Of a DNA stretch of 25,607 nucleotides, positions 1 to 9,480 are shown piece after piece. The DNA comes from Hypsibius dujardini (lineage: Eukaryota > Tardigrada > Eutardigrada > Parachela > Hypsibiidae). The translations under genes and the position numbers were made by a program. A model generated the notes under the pieces. That model saw nothing but the letters and a program-made list of their open reading frames with translations. It was not told where the DNA came from and made no database searches. Numbering within the stretch: position 1 is the stretch's first letter; every line of letters begins with the position of its first letter. The DNA is taken from positions 1 through 25,607 of the forward strand of contig LRSR01013177.1 of NCBI GenBank assembly GCA_001579985.1. Direction: 5' to 3'.

Positions 1-775
1 ACACATTGAATCAGTTGATTGATTGATTGTAGGTAAACAATAGCAAACGGTGGTGAACAGATGAGATCCGGGGTGGATCAAATTAACTGGTAGGGCAAAA
101 AAGTGTCCCTTGAGATCGGGGGATTACGGTAGATCAGGCTGTGGCGTACTCGTTTTACGGTATTAACGTATGATTCATTCCATCATTCACTGTATGTACA
201 GCTGTGGCGCAGTTACTTCTTCAGTCCACGCCCATTCCAGCGCGCCCACTCATAGACTTAACATGTGTGGGCGCATGGGCTTGAGTGTGGGCCGAATAAG
301 TGATTCCGTCACAGCTGTAGTTGCACGTTTAGTCAGTTAAGTTTTTAGTTTTCGCGTTTTATTTTCAGCTTAATTTTTATTTTTAATTGTATTAGTTGTG
401 TTTTATTATTTTATTTTTCAGGTTCAGATTTAGGTCTCAGATATATTTTACTGTAAATTTTAGTTGAGGTTTCAGTTTTCAGTTTTTGTTCCCAGTTTAC
501 TTTTAATTGTTTATTGTTAATTGTTTTTAATTAACACGGCAACTATTTTTTTAGGAACAGGCGTACAGCAGATTAATACTGCAACGTATACGAGAACCCG
601 AAAACAATTCAAGGTGGAACGCGGAAAGATTCCGCGTGTACAGAAGTTTCTAATGACGTTGTTGTACATTTATATTTCTGGTTCACTTACGAAAGAAAGG
701 CAGACGAAGAAGAACAATCTGAAATGGGGCACAACAGCTGAAACAATATCCCGGTATGGGACGCCGTCGATAGAA
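1..775. other. Non-coding left edge, T-rich
   Basis: No exon is supported here. The first bases carry a short TTGA run, and about 340-530 is a T-rich stretch made of TTTTAGTTT-like words. One open frame at 521-787 has no recognisable domain or splice context. Imperfect inverted segments occur around 210-300 (a GCGCCCACTCATA-like arm against GTGTGGGCGCATGGGC), but they are too diverged to call an element. Confidence 0.5.
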
Positions 776-1190
776 ACCAGTCACTAGCACTAGTGAATGT
801 CTTGCCAGTCGCTAGTCACTAGTGAACATCTAGCCTGTCGCTAGTCACTAGTCACTAGTGAATGTCTAGCCAGTTACTAGTCACTAGTCACTAGTGAATG
901 TCTAGGCAGTCGCTAGTCACTAGTGAATGTCTAGCCAGTTACTAGTCACTAGTGAATGTCTAGCCAGTTGCTAGTCACTAGTGAATGTCTAGCCAGTTAC
1001 TAGTCACTAGTCACTAGTGAATGTCTAGCCAGTCGCTAGTCACTAGTGAATGTCTAGCCAGTTACTAGTCACCAGTGAATGTCTAGCCAGTTGCTAGTCA
1101 CTAGTGAATGTCTAGCCAGTTACTAGTCACTAGTCACTAGTGAATGTCTAGCCAGTTGCTAGTCACTAGTGAATGTCTAGCCAGTCACTA
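776..1190. repeat. 29/36-bp minisatellite, about 13 copies
   Basis: The core GAATGTCTAGCCAGT recurs about 13 times, joined by CTAGTCACTAGT linkers. Most units are 29 bp; four carry an extra 7-bp CACTAGT and are 36 bp. The linker is self-complementary (CACTAGTG). The base after the core alternates between TTA and T(C/T)G types for much of the array, which suggests growth as dimers. It lies just 3' of the minus-strand cysteine-rich exon. Confidence 0.9.
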
Positions 1191-1258
1191 GCAAATTTTT
1201 TTCTGAATTGTCTGCCGCTGTAGAATGATAAGTCACTTTACTCGTCAAGCGTTCCTAC

Positions 1259-1534
1259 CCGAGGGAGGTGTGTCCAAATCCGGCGGAATTGATGAGAAAG
1301 ATGCTCCACTCGCAGCACTCCTTGTGCCAGTCGGTGCCGCAGCAATACGCCGGGACTCGATGTCCAGGCGGCATCTCCTGCGACGGACAAGAGATCCTAT
1401 CCCACACCGGATGAGTGTCCGTGCTGGTGTTCATCAACTGCTGACACCAATCCAAACTGTCGTACGCCTGGGTGGACGGAGCCATGACTCCAATAACAGA
1501 AAAGCAGTTTATAATATAAACTAGTGGCAAACAA

Positions 1535-1568
<34 letters not shown>

Positions 1569-1635
1569 GTCTGTCTGGGGGGGGGGCGTTACCTATAACC
1601 AACAAGGGGAGATGTGCCGGCAGTTCGGCGATCAT
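1259..1635 (-). CDS. Cysteine-rich Shisa-like protein, 5' part only (two exons)
   Basis: Proposed minus-strand exons are 1635-1593 and 1487-1259. They join in phase 1 and give 90 codons before a GTAGGA donor. Residues 1-22 look like a signal peptide: a hydrophobic LPLLVIVM core ending STQA. The mature part has the cysteine layout WC (28-29), CP (48-49), YCCGT (62-66) and CC (72-73), which resembles the Shisa ectodomain family. Those are small type I membrane proteins that act in trafficking of receptors or channels. The membrane segment and stop are missing, so the rest of the gene must lie downstream beyond the left edge or in exons I cannot see. The intron holds a TGTC array. The cysteine exon is credible. 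The start exon and the Shisa assignment are tentative; a generic cysteine-rich secreted protein is the alternative. Confidence 0.42.
1535..1576. repeat. (TGTC)n array in the intron of the cysteine-rich gene
   Basis: About ten CTGT units with one CTAT interruption, followed by a run of nine G. It lies between the two proposed exons of the minus-strand gene. Confidence 0.9.
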
Positions 1636-2024
1636 TTTATTTCCCCAAAATCAAATCAACGCATTCCAGATAAGTTCCAGACAAAATGTTGCACACCAAG
1701 TAAAATTGAGGGGATGATAGCCGGATGAGAGGGTAAACAGGCTGCAGCATCTGCTGTACCAGATCAATATACGATGTAACAAAGCCGGAGATTCAGATTG
1801 AATTTGGTTGAAAGTGAGGATGTCTATGCGGATGCGGTTGCGGACAGTGTGGTGGAATGCGCGTGGCCCATTCATCATCAACGGGACAGTGCTGGAAGAT
1901 TACTGCCTCAGACACACGGACCACGTGTGTGTGTACCGGCGTGAATTATGATGATAGCCCCCGGAGGGACTCTGTAAAATCCCTCACAACTTACTGTCAA
2001 TATTCGACCTAAATCGGCGATTAT
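1636..2024. other. Intergenic, no gene recognised
   Basis: There are open frames on both strands, but none shows a family signature or paired splice sites. The plus frame around 1810-1950 is open and reads WWNARGPFIING and a Cys/His segment, but I recognise nothing in it. Confidence 0.3.
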
Positions 2025-2440
2025 CGGCGGTTGAAAAAGTGCGCGTGCGCGTGCGCAATCTGGTTATCGCACGCGCACGCGCACTTTTTCGACCGCCGAC
2101 GGGCGAGCTTCTTGCTTTTCCTGGGAAAGTGTCCGTCGTTCCTCGGCGGTGGCGAAAAACCTCATTGCGCTCCAAAATGTGACCACCGACGGAAGAGCTT
2201 GTTTCTACTCGAGTCAAATGTTAAATACTCGAATCGAAATGACTTGTTCATGTTGATAACAGGAGATATAAGGGCAACACATCCTCCGTTCGCGCGTACG
2301 CACAAACGAGAGAAAGCTCAATCGCGCGTTCGTGCGTTCATACAAACGAGAAAACGAGAGTCAGTCAAGCGCACATATTTAAAATCTTCCCTTTGACCAC
2401 CAATCTCGCCCTTCGGCGGTCGAGAAGTGGGCATGCGCAA
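2025..2440. repeat. Foldback element with GC-rich hairpin and a distal inverted copy
   Basis: 2025-2055 and 2068-2098 are 31-bp inverted arms with a single mismatch (a T/C change that gives a wobble pair in RNA) around a 12-nt loop. The arms contain GCGCGTGCGCGTGCG, an alternating purine-pyrimidine tract. The motif of the right arm and its extension, GCGCACTTTTTCGACCGCCG then GGGCGAG, returns in inverted, diverged form at about 2405-2440. Related GACCACCGACGG and CTCGGCGG words lie between. This looks like a non-autonomous foldback or MITE-type element; no transposase is seen. Confidence 0.7.
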
Positions 2441-2524
2441 CGAGGTTGATACTCATCCGCGACGAGCAACAAACGCAGTGATTGTTGAAGCATTGAGCGT
2501 GCAGTCTGCCGTTGGGGGCACGAG

Positions 2525-2624
2525 GAGAGTAATGACGGATTACGGCGAACCACGGATCTAGCCCACCGGAAATATCGGGAACACAATTAGATCGTTACTA
2601 CGTAATAATCGTACACACGAGACG
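2525..2624. repeat. Direct repeat copy A beside the GACA array
   Basis: About 100 bp, roughly three quarters identical by eye to 3255-3354. Shared words include TGACGGATTAC, CACCGG, AATAT and CGTAATAAT, in the same order and orientation. The unrelated array sits between the two copies. Confidence 0.75.
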
Positions 2625-2733
2625 GTGTGGTATTTCAATCGACCGATGAACGGAAAGCAGACAGATGCCCACAAACGGACAGGCAGACCGCTAAATAGCC
2701 AGGCAGACAGGCTGAAAACCCGAGTGCTACAAA

Positions 2734-3110
2734 GGCAGGCAGACCTACAGGCAGACAGACAGACAGGCAGACAGACAGACATACATACAGACACACAGAC
2801 AGACACACAGACAGACAGACACACAGGCAGACAGACATACATACAGACAGACAGACAGATCTACAGACACACAGGCAGACAGACAGACATACATACAGAC
2901 AGACAGACAGATCTACAGACACACAGACAGACAGACACACAGGCAGACAGACAGACATACATACAGACATACAGACAGATCTACAGACACACAGGCAGAC
3001 AGACAGACATACATACAGACAGACAGACATACATACAGACACACAGACACACACACACACACACAGACACACAGACAGACAGATAGACAAACAGATAGAC
3101 AGACAGATAA

Positions 3111-3171
<61 letters not shown>

Positions 3172-3232
3172 TAGATAGGCAGGCAGACAGGCAGGCAGGC
3201 AGACAGGCAGATAGGCAGACAGGCAAGCGAAT
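2734..3232. repeat. Long (GACA)n-rich array
   Basis: Around 500 bp of ACAG units mixed with ACAT and ACAC variants and a higher-order block near 2840-3040 that repeats GATCTACAGACACACAGGC. Long open frames on both strands (the C-L-S-V and T-D-R-Q type) are artefacts of the 4-bp period. Related but degenerate units extend left to about 2655. Confidence 0.95.
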
Positions 3233-3254
3233 TGGTTGCTAGACACACATGCAC

Positions 3255-3354
3255 GAAAAGTACTGACGGATTACTGCGAAGCAGAGAACCAACCACCGGG
3301 AATATTGGGAAGACGGGTTGATCGCTACTGCGTAATAATTGCACACATGAGACG
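3255..3354. repeat. Direct repeat copy B beside the GACA array
   Basis: Second copy of the ~100-bp flanking sequence, 730 bp from copy A, in direct orientation, with scattered substitutions. Both copies abut the tetranucleotide array, on opposite sides of it. Confidence 0.75.
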
Positions 3355-3724
3355 CCTGCCGACAAAAATAATGCGTTACGCCTGTTGCGCGAGCAGCATC
3401 CGAACGTCTGAATGTGAATGAATGAATATGAACTTAACCCGGTTTAACTGACACAGAAGATTGAAAGATGCGGAGCGGCACAGATGTCATCAGGGACTTG
3501 ATTCGCGCAATTCGTACCAGTACGCAGGAGTATCTTACTACAATATATACAAATAAATACTGTACGGTATAAACATCTCAGTAAGGAAAGAAGAAATTGA
3601 GCTCGTACAAAACCAAGGAGAGTCCTAAGAGAGATTACTAGAGTACGACTTATTACGCCAGAATATATAAAAAAAACAACGAATGAATGACCGACCACAC
3701 ACTGTACGGAACACTTACTACAGT

Positions 3725-3790
3725 GTATCTGTCTGTCTGGCTTGTCTGTCTGGCTTGTCTGTCTGTCTGTCTGTCTGTCTGTTTGGCTTG
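3725..3790. repeat. (TGTC)n array, interrupted
   Basis: CTGT units broken by GGCTTG inserts that themselves repeat, in intergenic DNA. Confidence 0.85.
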
Positions 3791-4361
3791 TCTGGCCAAA
3801 GCAGTAAAATATCGGGGGATGGGGAGAAACTATGCGCTCCTCCATCAGCGCAAGAAATTCTGTACGCCTTCACAATTCTTCTTTGAATCAGTTACAATTC
3901 GCCGTTAGGAATAGAGCAACAATACTGAAGAACCTTGGGCGGAAGAAACGTACGCAGAAGAACTGAACTCAAGACGTTCCAACGTTGGCGCCGTTTCCGG
4001 TTACGTGTGCTTGGCCTAAACAAACAAGGAAAGACACATTTCACAAATGAAAGCATAGCCGGTGGAATAAAGGTAACGTTTAAATAACATTGTGAATGGA
4101 AAGGAGGGAAAGTATTCTTATGTAGAGACAGATAGACACATGGACGGAGAGGTAAACAGACCTACAAGCGATCAAGAGAAAGACAGACGGGTTGATAGAC
4201 AGACTGATTGATATTTACCAAGGTAGGGAAGCAGGCAGATAAGCAAAAAGACAGGCAGATTAAGGCAGACGGTTAGAACATAATTAAAAGGTACTTTCAC
4301 AGTAAAAGAAGCACTTAGACGGAGGCGAGGCAGAGCAGAAATACGGACAGACAGGTGATGA

Positions 4362-4555
4362 GGCAGACAGACACACAGGCAGATAGCCGGAAAGACAAAC
4401 AGACACAAATGAACTATCAGGAAGGCAGACAAAGAAATGAAAACAGGCAGGCAAACAAAGAGACAGACAGACAAACAGACAAACAGACAGACAGGCAGGC
4501 AGACAGACAGGCAGGCAGACAGACAGGCAGGCAGACAGACAGGCAGACAGATAGG
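4362..4555. repeat. (GACA/GGCA)n array next to the kinase 3' end
   Basis: ACAG and GGCAG units, densest from 4460 to 4555. It ends less than 30 bp from the kinase stop codon, so it would be transcribed in the kinase 3' UTR. Confidence 0.9.
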
Positions 4556-4582
4556 TACACCAGTAGACGGGCTAAATATAGG

Positions 4583-5403
4583 TTAAAAACTATCAACCAA
4601 GCTTAAACAACCAGATTTCAAACTGAGACTCACAGGTGCGAGAGGCTTCCTCACAGGTGTCTTCATCCACGGATGCTCATATGCCTGCGACGGTGTCATC
4701 CGCTTGGATGGCTCCCAAACCAAGCACTGCTTCATAAAGTCCACGAAGAGCTTATTCTTCCCAGCCTCCCCCAAGGCACCACGCAAGGTGCGGCAACCCG
4801 GGGGTCCGTTATACTTGTCGATCTCCCGGGCGGAATGTGGACCACCCGTCCAGTACCTTGCCGTGCCGTCTGCGTTGAAATGTAGCTCGAAATGGTCGCG
4901 CTGCAACTGCTGCTGCATCTCCGCGGGTAGCAATCCCAGGATCTCCATCATCCGTGCCATGAGCTCCGCCTCGTTCGCGGTCAAAAAGAGGGGCACACCC
5001 GTCGCCAGTTCAGCGAGGATGCAACCCAGCGACCACATGTCGATAGGCAGGCCGTACGGCAGCCCGAGGAGGACTTCCGGTGCGCGGTAGTACCGTGTCT
5101 GGTAATAGGTGTGTGTGGTCTGGCCCTCCAGACAGCTGGTCCCGAAATCGATCAGCTTGATGCCGGTTTTTCCGATCTCGCGAAGGATTAGATTCTCCGG
5201 TTTCAGGTCACCGTGAATGATGCGCAGCTTTTCCAGCAGTGTCAGGGCGCGAAGAGTGGAGCGCGCCACCGCTCGAACTTGTTCCAGTGCCAAAGGCTTG
5301 AAGCTTGTCCTCTACAAGCGATCAAATCTTTATCTATAAGTAGCCCCATACAAATGGCAACAGGAACGAATATCCGTTTGATGAGATTAAATTGTTTGTA
5401 TGG

Positions 5404-5493
<90 letters not shown>

Positions 5494-5507
5494 TGCCTGT
5501 CTGTCTA

Positions 5508-5546
<39 letters not shown>

Positions 5547-6811
5547 CACTGCTTGTCGGCTAATCTGGCTTACCTGCCGCCTGCCTATCCGCCTCATACC
5601 TTCATGAATGAAAGAATGCTTTCCGCCAGCAATTCCATCACGATGACATGGTGCTTACGGAAGACAAATGAATCTAGCATACGGATGATGTTAGCAGGCG
5701 TGACGACGTTCGTGTCGGCGGCGTTGAGGCGCCTCAACAGTTTCTCCTCATTCTCCGCCAAGGTTCGGCATTTGTTATCGTTCCGGAACAATTTCAGAGC
5801 CACAATGGTGTTGGTCTTGTGGTCGCGAGCTTTGTAGACTTTACTGGACTGACCCTGACCGATCTTGTAGAGAATTTCATACCGATACGCCACATGGTCC
5901 CTGCAAACAAACAAAGTGACGGTGAAAAAAATATATAGAACACTGGAAGAACCAGACAAATGAATCGACCAATCAATGAATCGACTGATCAATGCATTTA
6001 CTTCAGACTGAAAGTTCACTCATCAAATTAACATTTCTTTTCATCCAAGTCATCGCACATAATCAGAAACTTGGATACCATCTTCCGCTAAGCCGATGAT
6101 ACCGGTACATACGGCCAATGAAAATAGAAAAGTCTACATGTAAATTCAATCTTCAACAGCTGTTCCATTCGAGTACCAGCCCAATCAATCAATCAACCGA
6201 AACCACTCAACCAACAACAAATACCACAAAATGTCTCGCAAAACCGTTTTTCACGGTGAAACAAATTCCCATTTCTTTAATAATAGTCTACCCATTTTCC
6301 CACAAAATTAAGCTGGTCTTAGGTCAAGTAGTGTCGCACAAGTTTATAAACAGAAAGGGAAAATGGAATATTTTTGAATTAAAATACAACCAATAGATCA
6401 ATCAACGCAAACGAGGCTGCTGGAAATCACATCCACTAATCCAACAATCAATCGAAACAATAACGGTAAAAATGCCGAACAGCGAAAATGCCTCTTCTCC
6501 TCTTCCCTTCCCTCACTCGGGTCTTCTCACCTCGGCTCGACAATGTAAGATCGGGCCTCCGTGTCAAAGCCCCTATTGTGAGGCCCATCGAAGGACTTTT
6601 TGGCATGCAAGCCGTAACACCAAATCTCCTTGTACTTCCGCGCTTCCTTCCGTTCGTACAGCGTGAGATTAGTGTATCGCGGCGATTGGACCAGCTCCTT
6701 CCAGGTAAGATACGGTGTAAGATGGGGCGTTTCCTGCTGTTCGTCTTCCGCCGCCTGTTCGGGCATCGTGTCGGTGAGGGTGCGATCATCCGTCTCGGGG
6801 GATTCCGCCAT
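4583..6811 (-). CDS. Class II DYRK dual-specificity protein kinase
   Basis: Exons on the minus strand are 6811-6531, 5900-5600 and 5311-4583, giving 436 aa. Residues 62-101 (EIWCYGLHAKK, then DHVAYRYE) match the DYRK-homology box of DYRK2/3/4-type kinases, which act on Ser/Thr substrates after tyrosine autophosphorylation. The kinase domain runs from about 101 to 415: glycine loop IGQGQSSKV (107-115), catalytic Lys130 in VALK, catalytic Asp229 in HGDLKPEN, DFG at 249-251, and RYYRAPE at 267-273. The activation loop reads THTYYQTRYY; the autophosphorylated Tyr is kept (Y263), but the first Tyr of the family YxY motif is His261. The third glycine of the P-loop is Ser113. The first Met is followed by an acidic, disordered N-terminus, and the protein is shorter than human DYRK2. 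Intron 2 holds a CCTG/TGTC array. It lies head to head with ERH. DYRK2-like versus DYRK4-like cannot be settled by eye. Confidence 0.93.
5404..5546. repeat. (CCTG)n then (TGTC)n compound array in kinase intron 2
   Basis: About 21 uninterrupted CCTG units (5404-5490) followed by CTGT units to about 5546, inside the 288-bp intron 5599-5312. The minus-strand transcript reads (CAGG)n and (GACA)n. Confidence 0.95.
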
Positions 6812-7362
6812 TTACGGCACTGATGCACCACGATCAGTGAAATGAAAATCCGCCGAAATTTTATCTCTCCCGATTTTGCGGGGGAAAAGAATTGGTCCAC
6901 ACGAGTCAGTAGTAATACGAACGCCGAAGGGTGACAAAATAAAAAGTCTTTTTAAAAACACTTGTTGCAGATCTGATTTTAATGGCATCAGACTGATTTG
7001 ACAAGCATGTGCCAAGCCAACAATACAGACTGCAATTCCGGTACAAAAACATGGAAAAGTGAAAACGAGATTAGAAGGAAAAACAGGGAGCTTAAATGTA
7101 AAAACAGAACGTGAATGCAGCTTAAATGTAGAAGCTGGGCGTTATTAATTAAGAAATATGCTTTAAGCAACACGAACAGAAGCTCTTCAGCAAACACCAA
7201 TCAATCAATCAATCCAGGTGAACGACGATGCCAGCCGGTGCCGATCGATCGGTCCATTCGTAGTGTGTGCTCTACTTTTCGATTTCTTCCCATTCTCTCT
7301 TCTTTCTATCCCGGTCGCTTCTCCAGGGTACTCCATTCCATTCAAGCTAAAAAAGCCCAAGG
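6812..7362. promoter_or_regulatory. Head-to-head intergenic region between DYRK and ERH
   Basis: The start codons of the kinase (6811, minus) and ERH (7363, plus) are 551 bp apart and point away from each other, so both promoters must lie here unless there are distant untranslated exons. The sequence is AT-rich around 6900-7210, with a short AATC run at 7199-7213. A CTCCAG at 7321-7326, after a pyrimidine tract, could be an acceptor for a 5' UTR exon of ERH. I see no clear TATA box. Confidence 0.5.
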
Positions 7363-9091
7363 ATGTCCCATTGTGTTTTGCTCCTGCAGACCACAAAAGA
7401 CCCCGGATCGAGGACCTACTCCGACTACGAAGACGAGGATGCAGGTATTAACAATTACGTTGCCAACTGGCCGTAATTCTTGCTAGAGCTAAATTAGGCA
7501 CCTGTTGTTCTATACTAACGTGGCTGTAACTTCGACCGCCAGCAGTTACGGCCAAGTGTGAAGTCGAAATTTATTTTCTCCAACGTTAACTGGAAGTAGA
7601 ACAATGGAATATCGTTCGCATTCGGGATATAGACTAGTTCGCACTCGGGATATAGACTAATTATTTTAAAGATAACCGTGTGGCGCAATGGATTCCTAAT
7701 TCTTCCCCTTTGCAGCACTGCGGGAAATCTGCAATCTTTTCGAAACACTCCTGCGGTAAGTTGGTCATTTGCGACTGTGGTCGATTGGTTGATTTGATGC
7801 AGCTTCATTGTCGGGGTTTTCGGGTATAAATGAGGGAGGAGTTCTGAAATGGGCCACTTGACTTTCCGTGGCATGGAATGGGCCACTGGGTGGCAGGGGG
7901 CGCTCTATCGCAAATCAATCGAAAACAAATGAGACACTGCATAGTCAGCGACCTCTATAGTGAACTTTTTCCAACCGTCCAATTATTTCACTTTTCAAAT
8001 ACGTTTCCACAACTTTACTTCATATCTGAAACGCGTTCCACTGGGGTTATCGATTATTCTTTGTCGTTTAGGACCTTGGTGATAGCCAAAAACCTGTCTG
8101 GAAGTTCTGATTCCAGGGTGATTCATTCCAGGGTGCGGGAAAGTCAAGTGGTCCATTCCAGGCCCCTTTCCTCATACTTAACCTAATTGATTGAGTGATT
8201 GAGTGATTCATTGATTATTTGGGTGAAATGTTGAGATTTTTTATCGTCCTGCTCCAGAAAATCTCAACCGGGGCGGGATTATATCACCTACGACATCAGG
8301 GACCTGTATGATTTCATCGATCGACTGGAAGACCTGGCCATCATGATCAACCAGGAGGTCCGCGGATCCAAACTCTATTTACCGCGCGGGAAACAATTTA
8401 TCAAAGAGGCCATTTACGGTACAATTCACTACTTACAGCCTTTCTTGATTGGTTGATTTTACTGATCAATCGATTGATTGATTTTACTGATCGATCGATT
8501 GATTGATTTGATTCGATTGATTCTACTCATTGATTCCATTGATTGATTGATGACTTGAATAATTTATTCGTTGTTTTTTATTCAACTCATGCAATCCTGG
8601 TTTGTAGCTCGATGTATTTAAATTGTATTTCTAAATGTATATAAAATTGAATTCATTCCTGTTTTCATTTTAAATGTTTAAACACAAATAAATATTTATT
8701 TTCTACAAGAGACGCACTTGTTACGCCTTACAATGGCAAGCCGTAATCAGTCTGCAACAAAAGTTTAACTGAACAAACAGTGTAATTGTATGTTGTTCTG
8801 CTGTGAGGTAAATCTATCAAGCGGGCAAAAAATGTTTTGGAACAAATTAGATTAGTATTTGAAATATTTTCAAGCACACAAGTTCACAACACAACCCAAG
8901 GGTGTGTTGGCCGCTTGATTGCTTGATTGCTTGATTGACCGTTTCTTCTTAGTATGTTTTCCCATTCGCTGAACTGAAATATCCCATGAAGTTCGTAGCT
9001 AAAGGAACAACTCATCGATTTTGATTTTGATTTTTTTCTTCTCCTAGATTTGCTCATCCGCGAACGAGAGAAGAACTCTCAAATTCGATAG
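7363..9091 (+). CDS. ERH: Enhancer of rudimentary homologue (ERH)
   Basis: Four exons (7363-7444, 7716-7755, 8258-8418, 9048-9091) join in frame to 108 aa; human ERH has 104. The start MSHCVLLLQTTKDPGSRTYS matches the family opening, followed by SDYED (20-24), then ITYDIRDLYDFIDRLEDLA in exon 3, the most conserved ERH segment, and IKEAIYDLL near the end. ERH is a small dimeric nuclear protein used as an adaptor in RNA metabolism (splicing and Microprocessor partners in animals, meiotic mRNA removal in fission yeast). The protein is single-domain with no signal or membrane segment. The family C-terminus after the last helix is replaced by a short charged tail, REREKNSQIR. Introns 1 to 3 carry a small tandem duplication, a MITE-like element and TTGA runs. 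A diverged copy of the last exon follows downstream. Confidence 0.93.
7617..7662. repeat. Short tandem duplication in ERH intron 1
   Basis: Two adjacent copies of a ~22-bp unit, GTTCGCA(T/C)TCGGGATATAG, with one mismatch. Confidence 0.8.
7830..8174. mobile_element. MITE-like element with ~38-bp terminal inverted repeats in ERH intron 2
   Basis: 7830-7867 and 8137-8174 are inverted repeats. The inner 22 bp differ at two positions and share CCACTTGACTTTCC exactly; the outer part has about five more mismatches. The interior (about 270 bp) has no transposase and only background open frames. A clear target-site duplication is not visible. It sits wholly within the intron 7756-8257. Confidence 0.6.
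8430..8560. repeat. TTGA/GATT-rich low-complexity stretch in ERH intron 3
   Basis: Repeated TTGATTGATT, GATCGATC and ATTGATTGA words. Similar runs occur at 8183-8225, 10376-10440 and 12005-12085, so this is a genome-wide simple-repeat class rather than a local feature. Confidence 0.85.
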
Positions 9092-9189
9092 TATATCCTC
9101 TGTGGTACGTATTGCTTTCACGTGGCTTTTCTGGACAGACACAGGGGACCAACTGATAGAACAACAGGCAGACAGACCGCTCCGCAGAC

Positions 9190-9193
9190 GGAA

Positions 9194-9230
<37 letters not shown>

Positions 9231-9345
9231 GGCAGACTGGCAGGCAGGCAGGCAGGCAGGCAGGCAGTCAGGCAGTCAGGCAGTCAGGCAGACACAGACA
9301 GACAGACAGACGGATATACAAACAGACATACAAACAGACATACAG
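9190..9345. repeat. (GACA/GGCA)n array between the two ERH terminal exons
   Basis: ACAG, then GGCA and GTCAGGCA units, then ACAGACAT units. It starts about 100 bp after the ERH stop and so lies in the 3' UTR or just past it. Confidence 0.92.
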
Positions 9346-9480
9346 GTAGAAAAACAGAAAGAAAATATACAAATGACCTCAACTTCTCAAGGACGGACGG
9401 CATTAGCTGACTGATTTCCTCGTCCAGTGACTCTTCATGCAACCCGAAAGACAGTATTCATTGACTCTGCTTTTTATTTT

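Larger units (their letters stand above)
3355..4582. other. Intergenic with short tetranucleotide arrays
   Basis: No convincing exon. The plus frame around 3920-4080 is open for about 50 codons and rich in Arg/Lys, without recognisable homology. Arrays of CTGT (3725-3790) and ACAG (about 4362-4555) account for the long open frames. The 3' UTR of the minus-strand kinase gene must begin at the right side of this stretch. Confidence 0.4.

Noticed and set aside
521-787. 88-codon open frame near the left edge
   Set aside because: It has low-complexity surroundings and no domain, signal or splice context.
776-1190. Regularly spaced repeat that resembles a CRISPR array
   Set aside because: There are no unique spacers; the linkers themselves are repeats, and the surroundings are eukaryotic.
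2558-3365. Long overlapping open frames on both strands rich in Cys-Leu-Ser-Val or Thr-Asp-Arg-Gln
   Set aside because: A 4-bp repeat reads as a 12-bp, four-codon period without stops in any frame. The same frames appear over every GACA/TGTC array in the window, including clear introns.
3920-4085. Arg/Lys-rich plus-strand open stretch as a small exon
   Set aside because: There is no family resemblance, and a single donor-like site without a partner exon is not enough.
4673-5090. Plus-strand frames opposite the kinase
   Set aside because: They are the complement of strongly conserved kinase codons.
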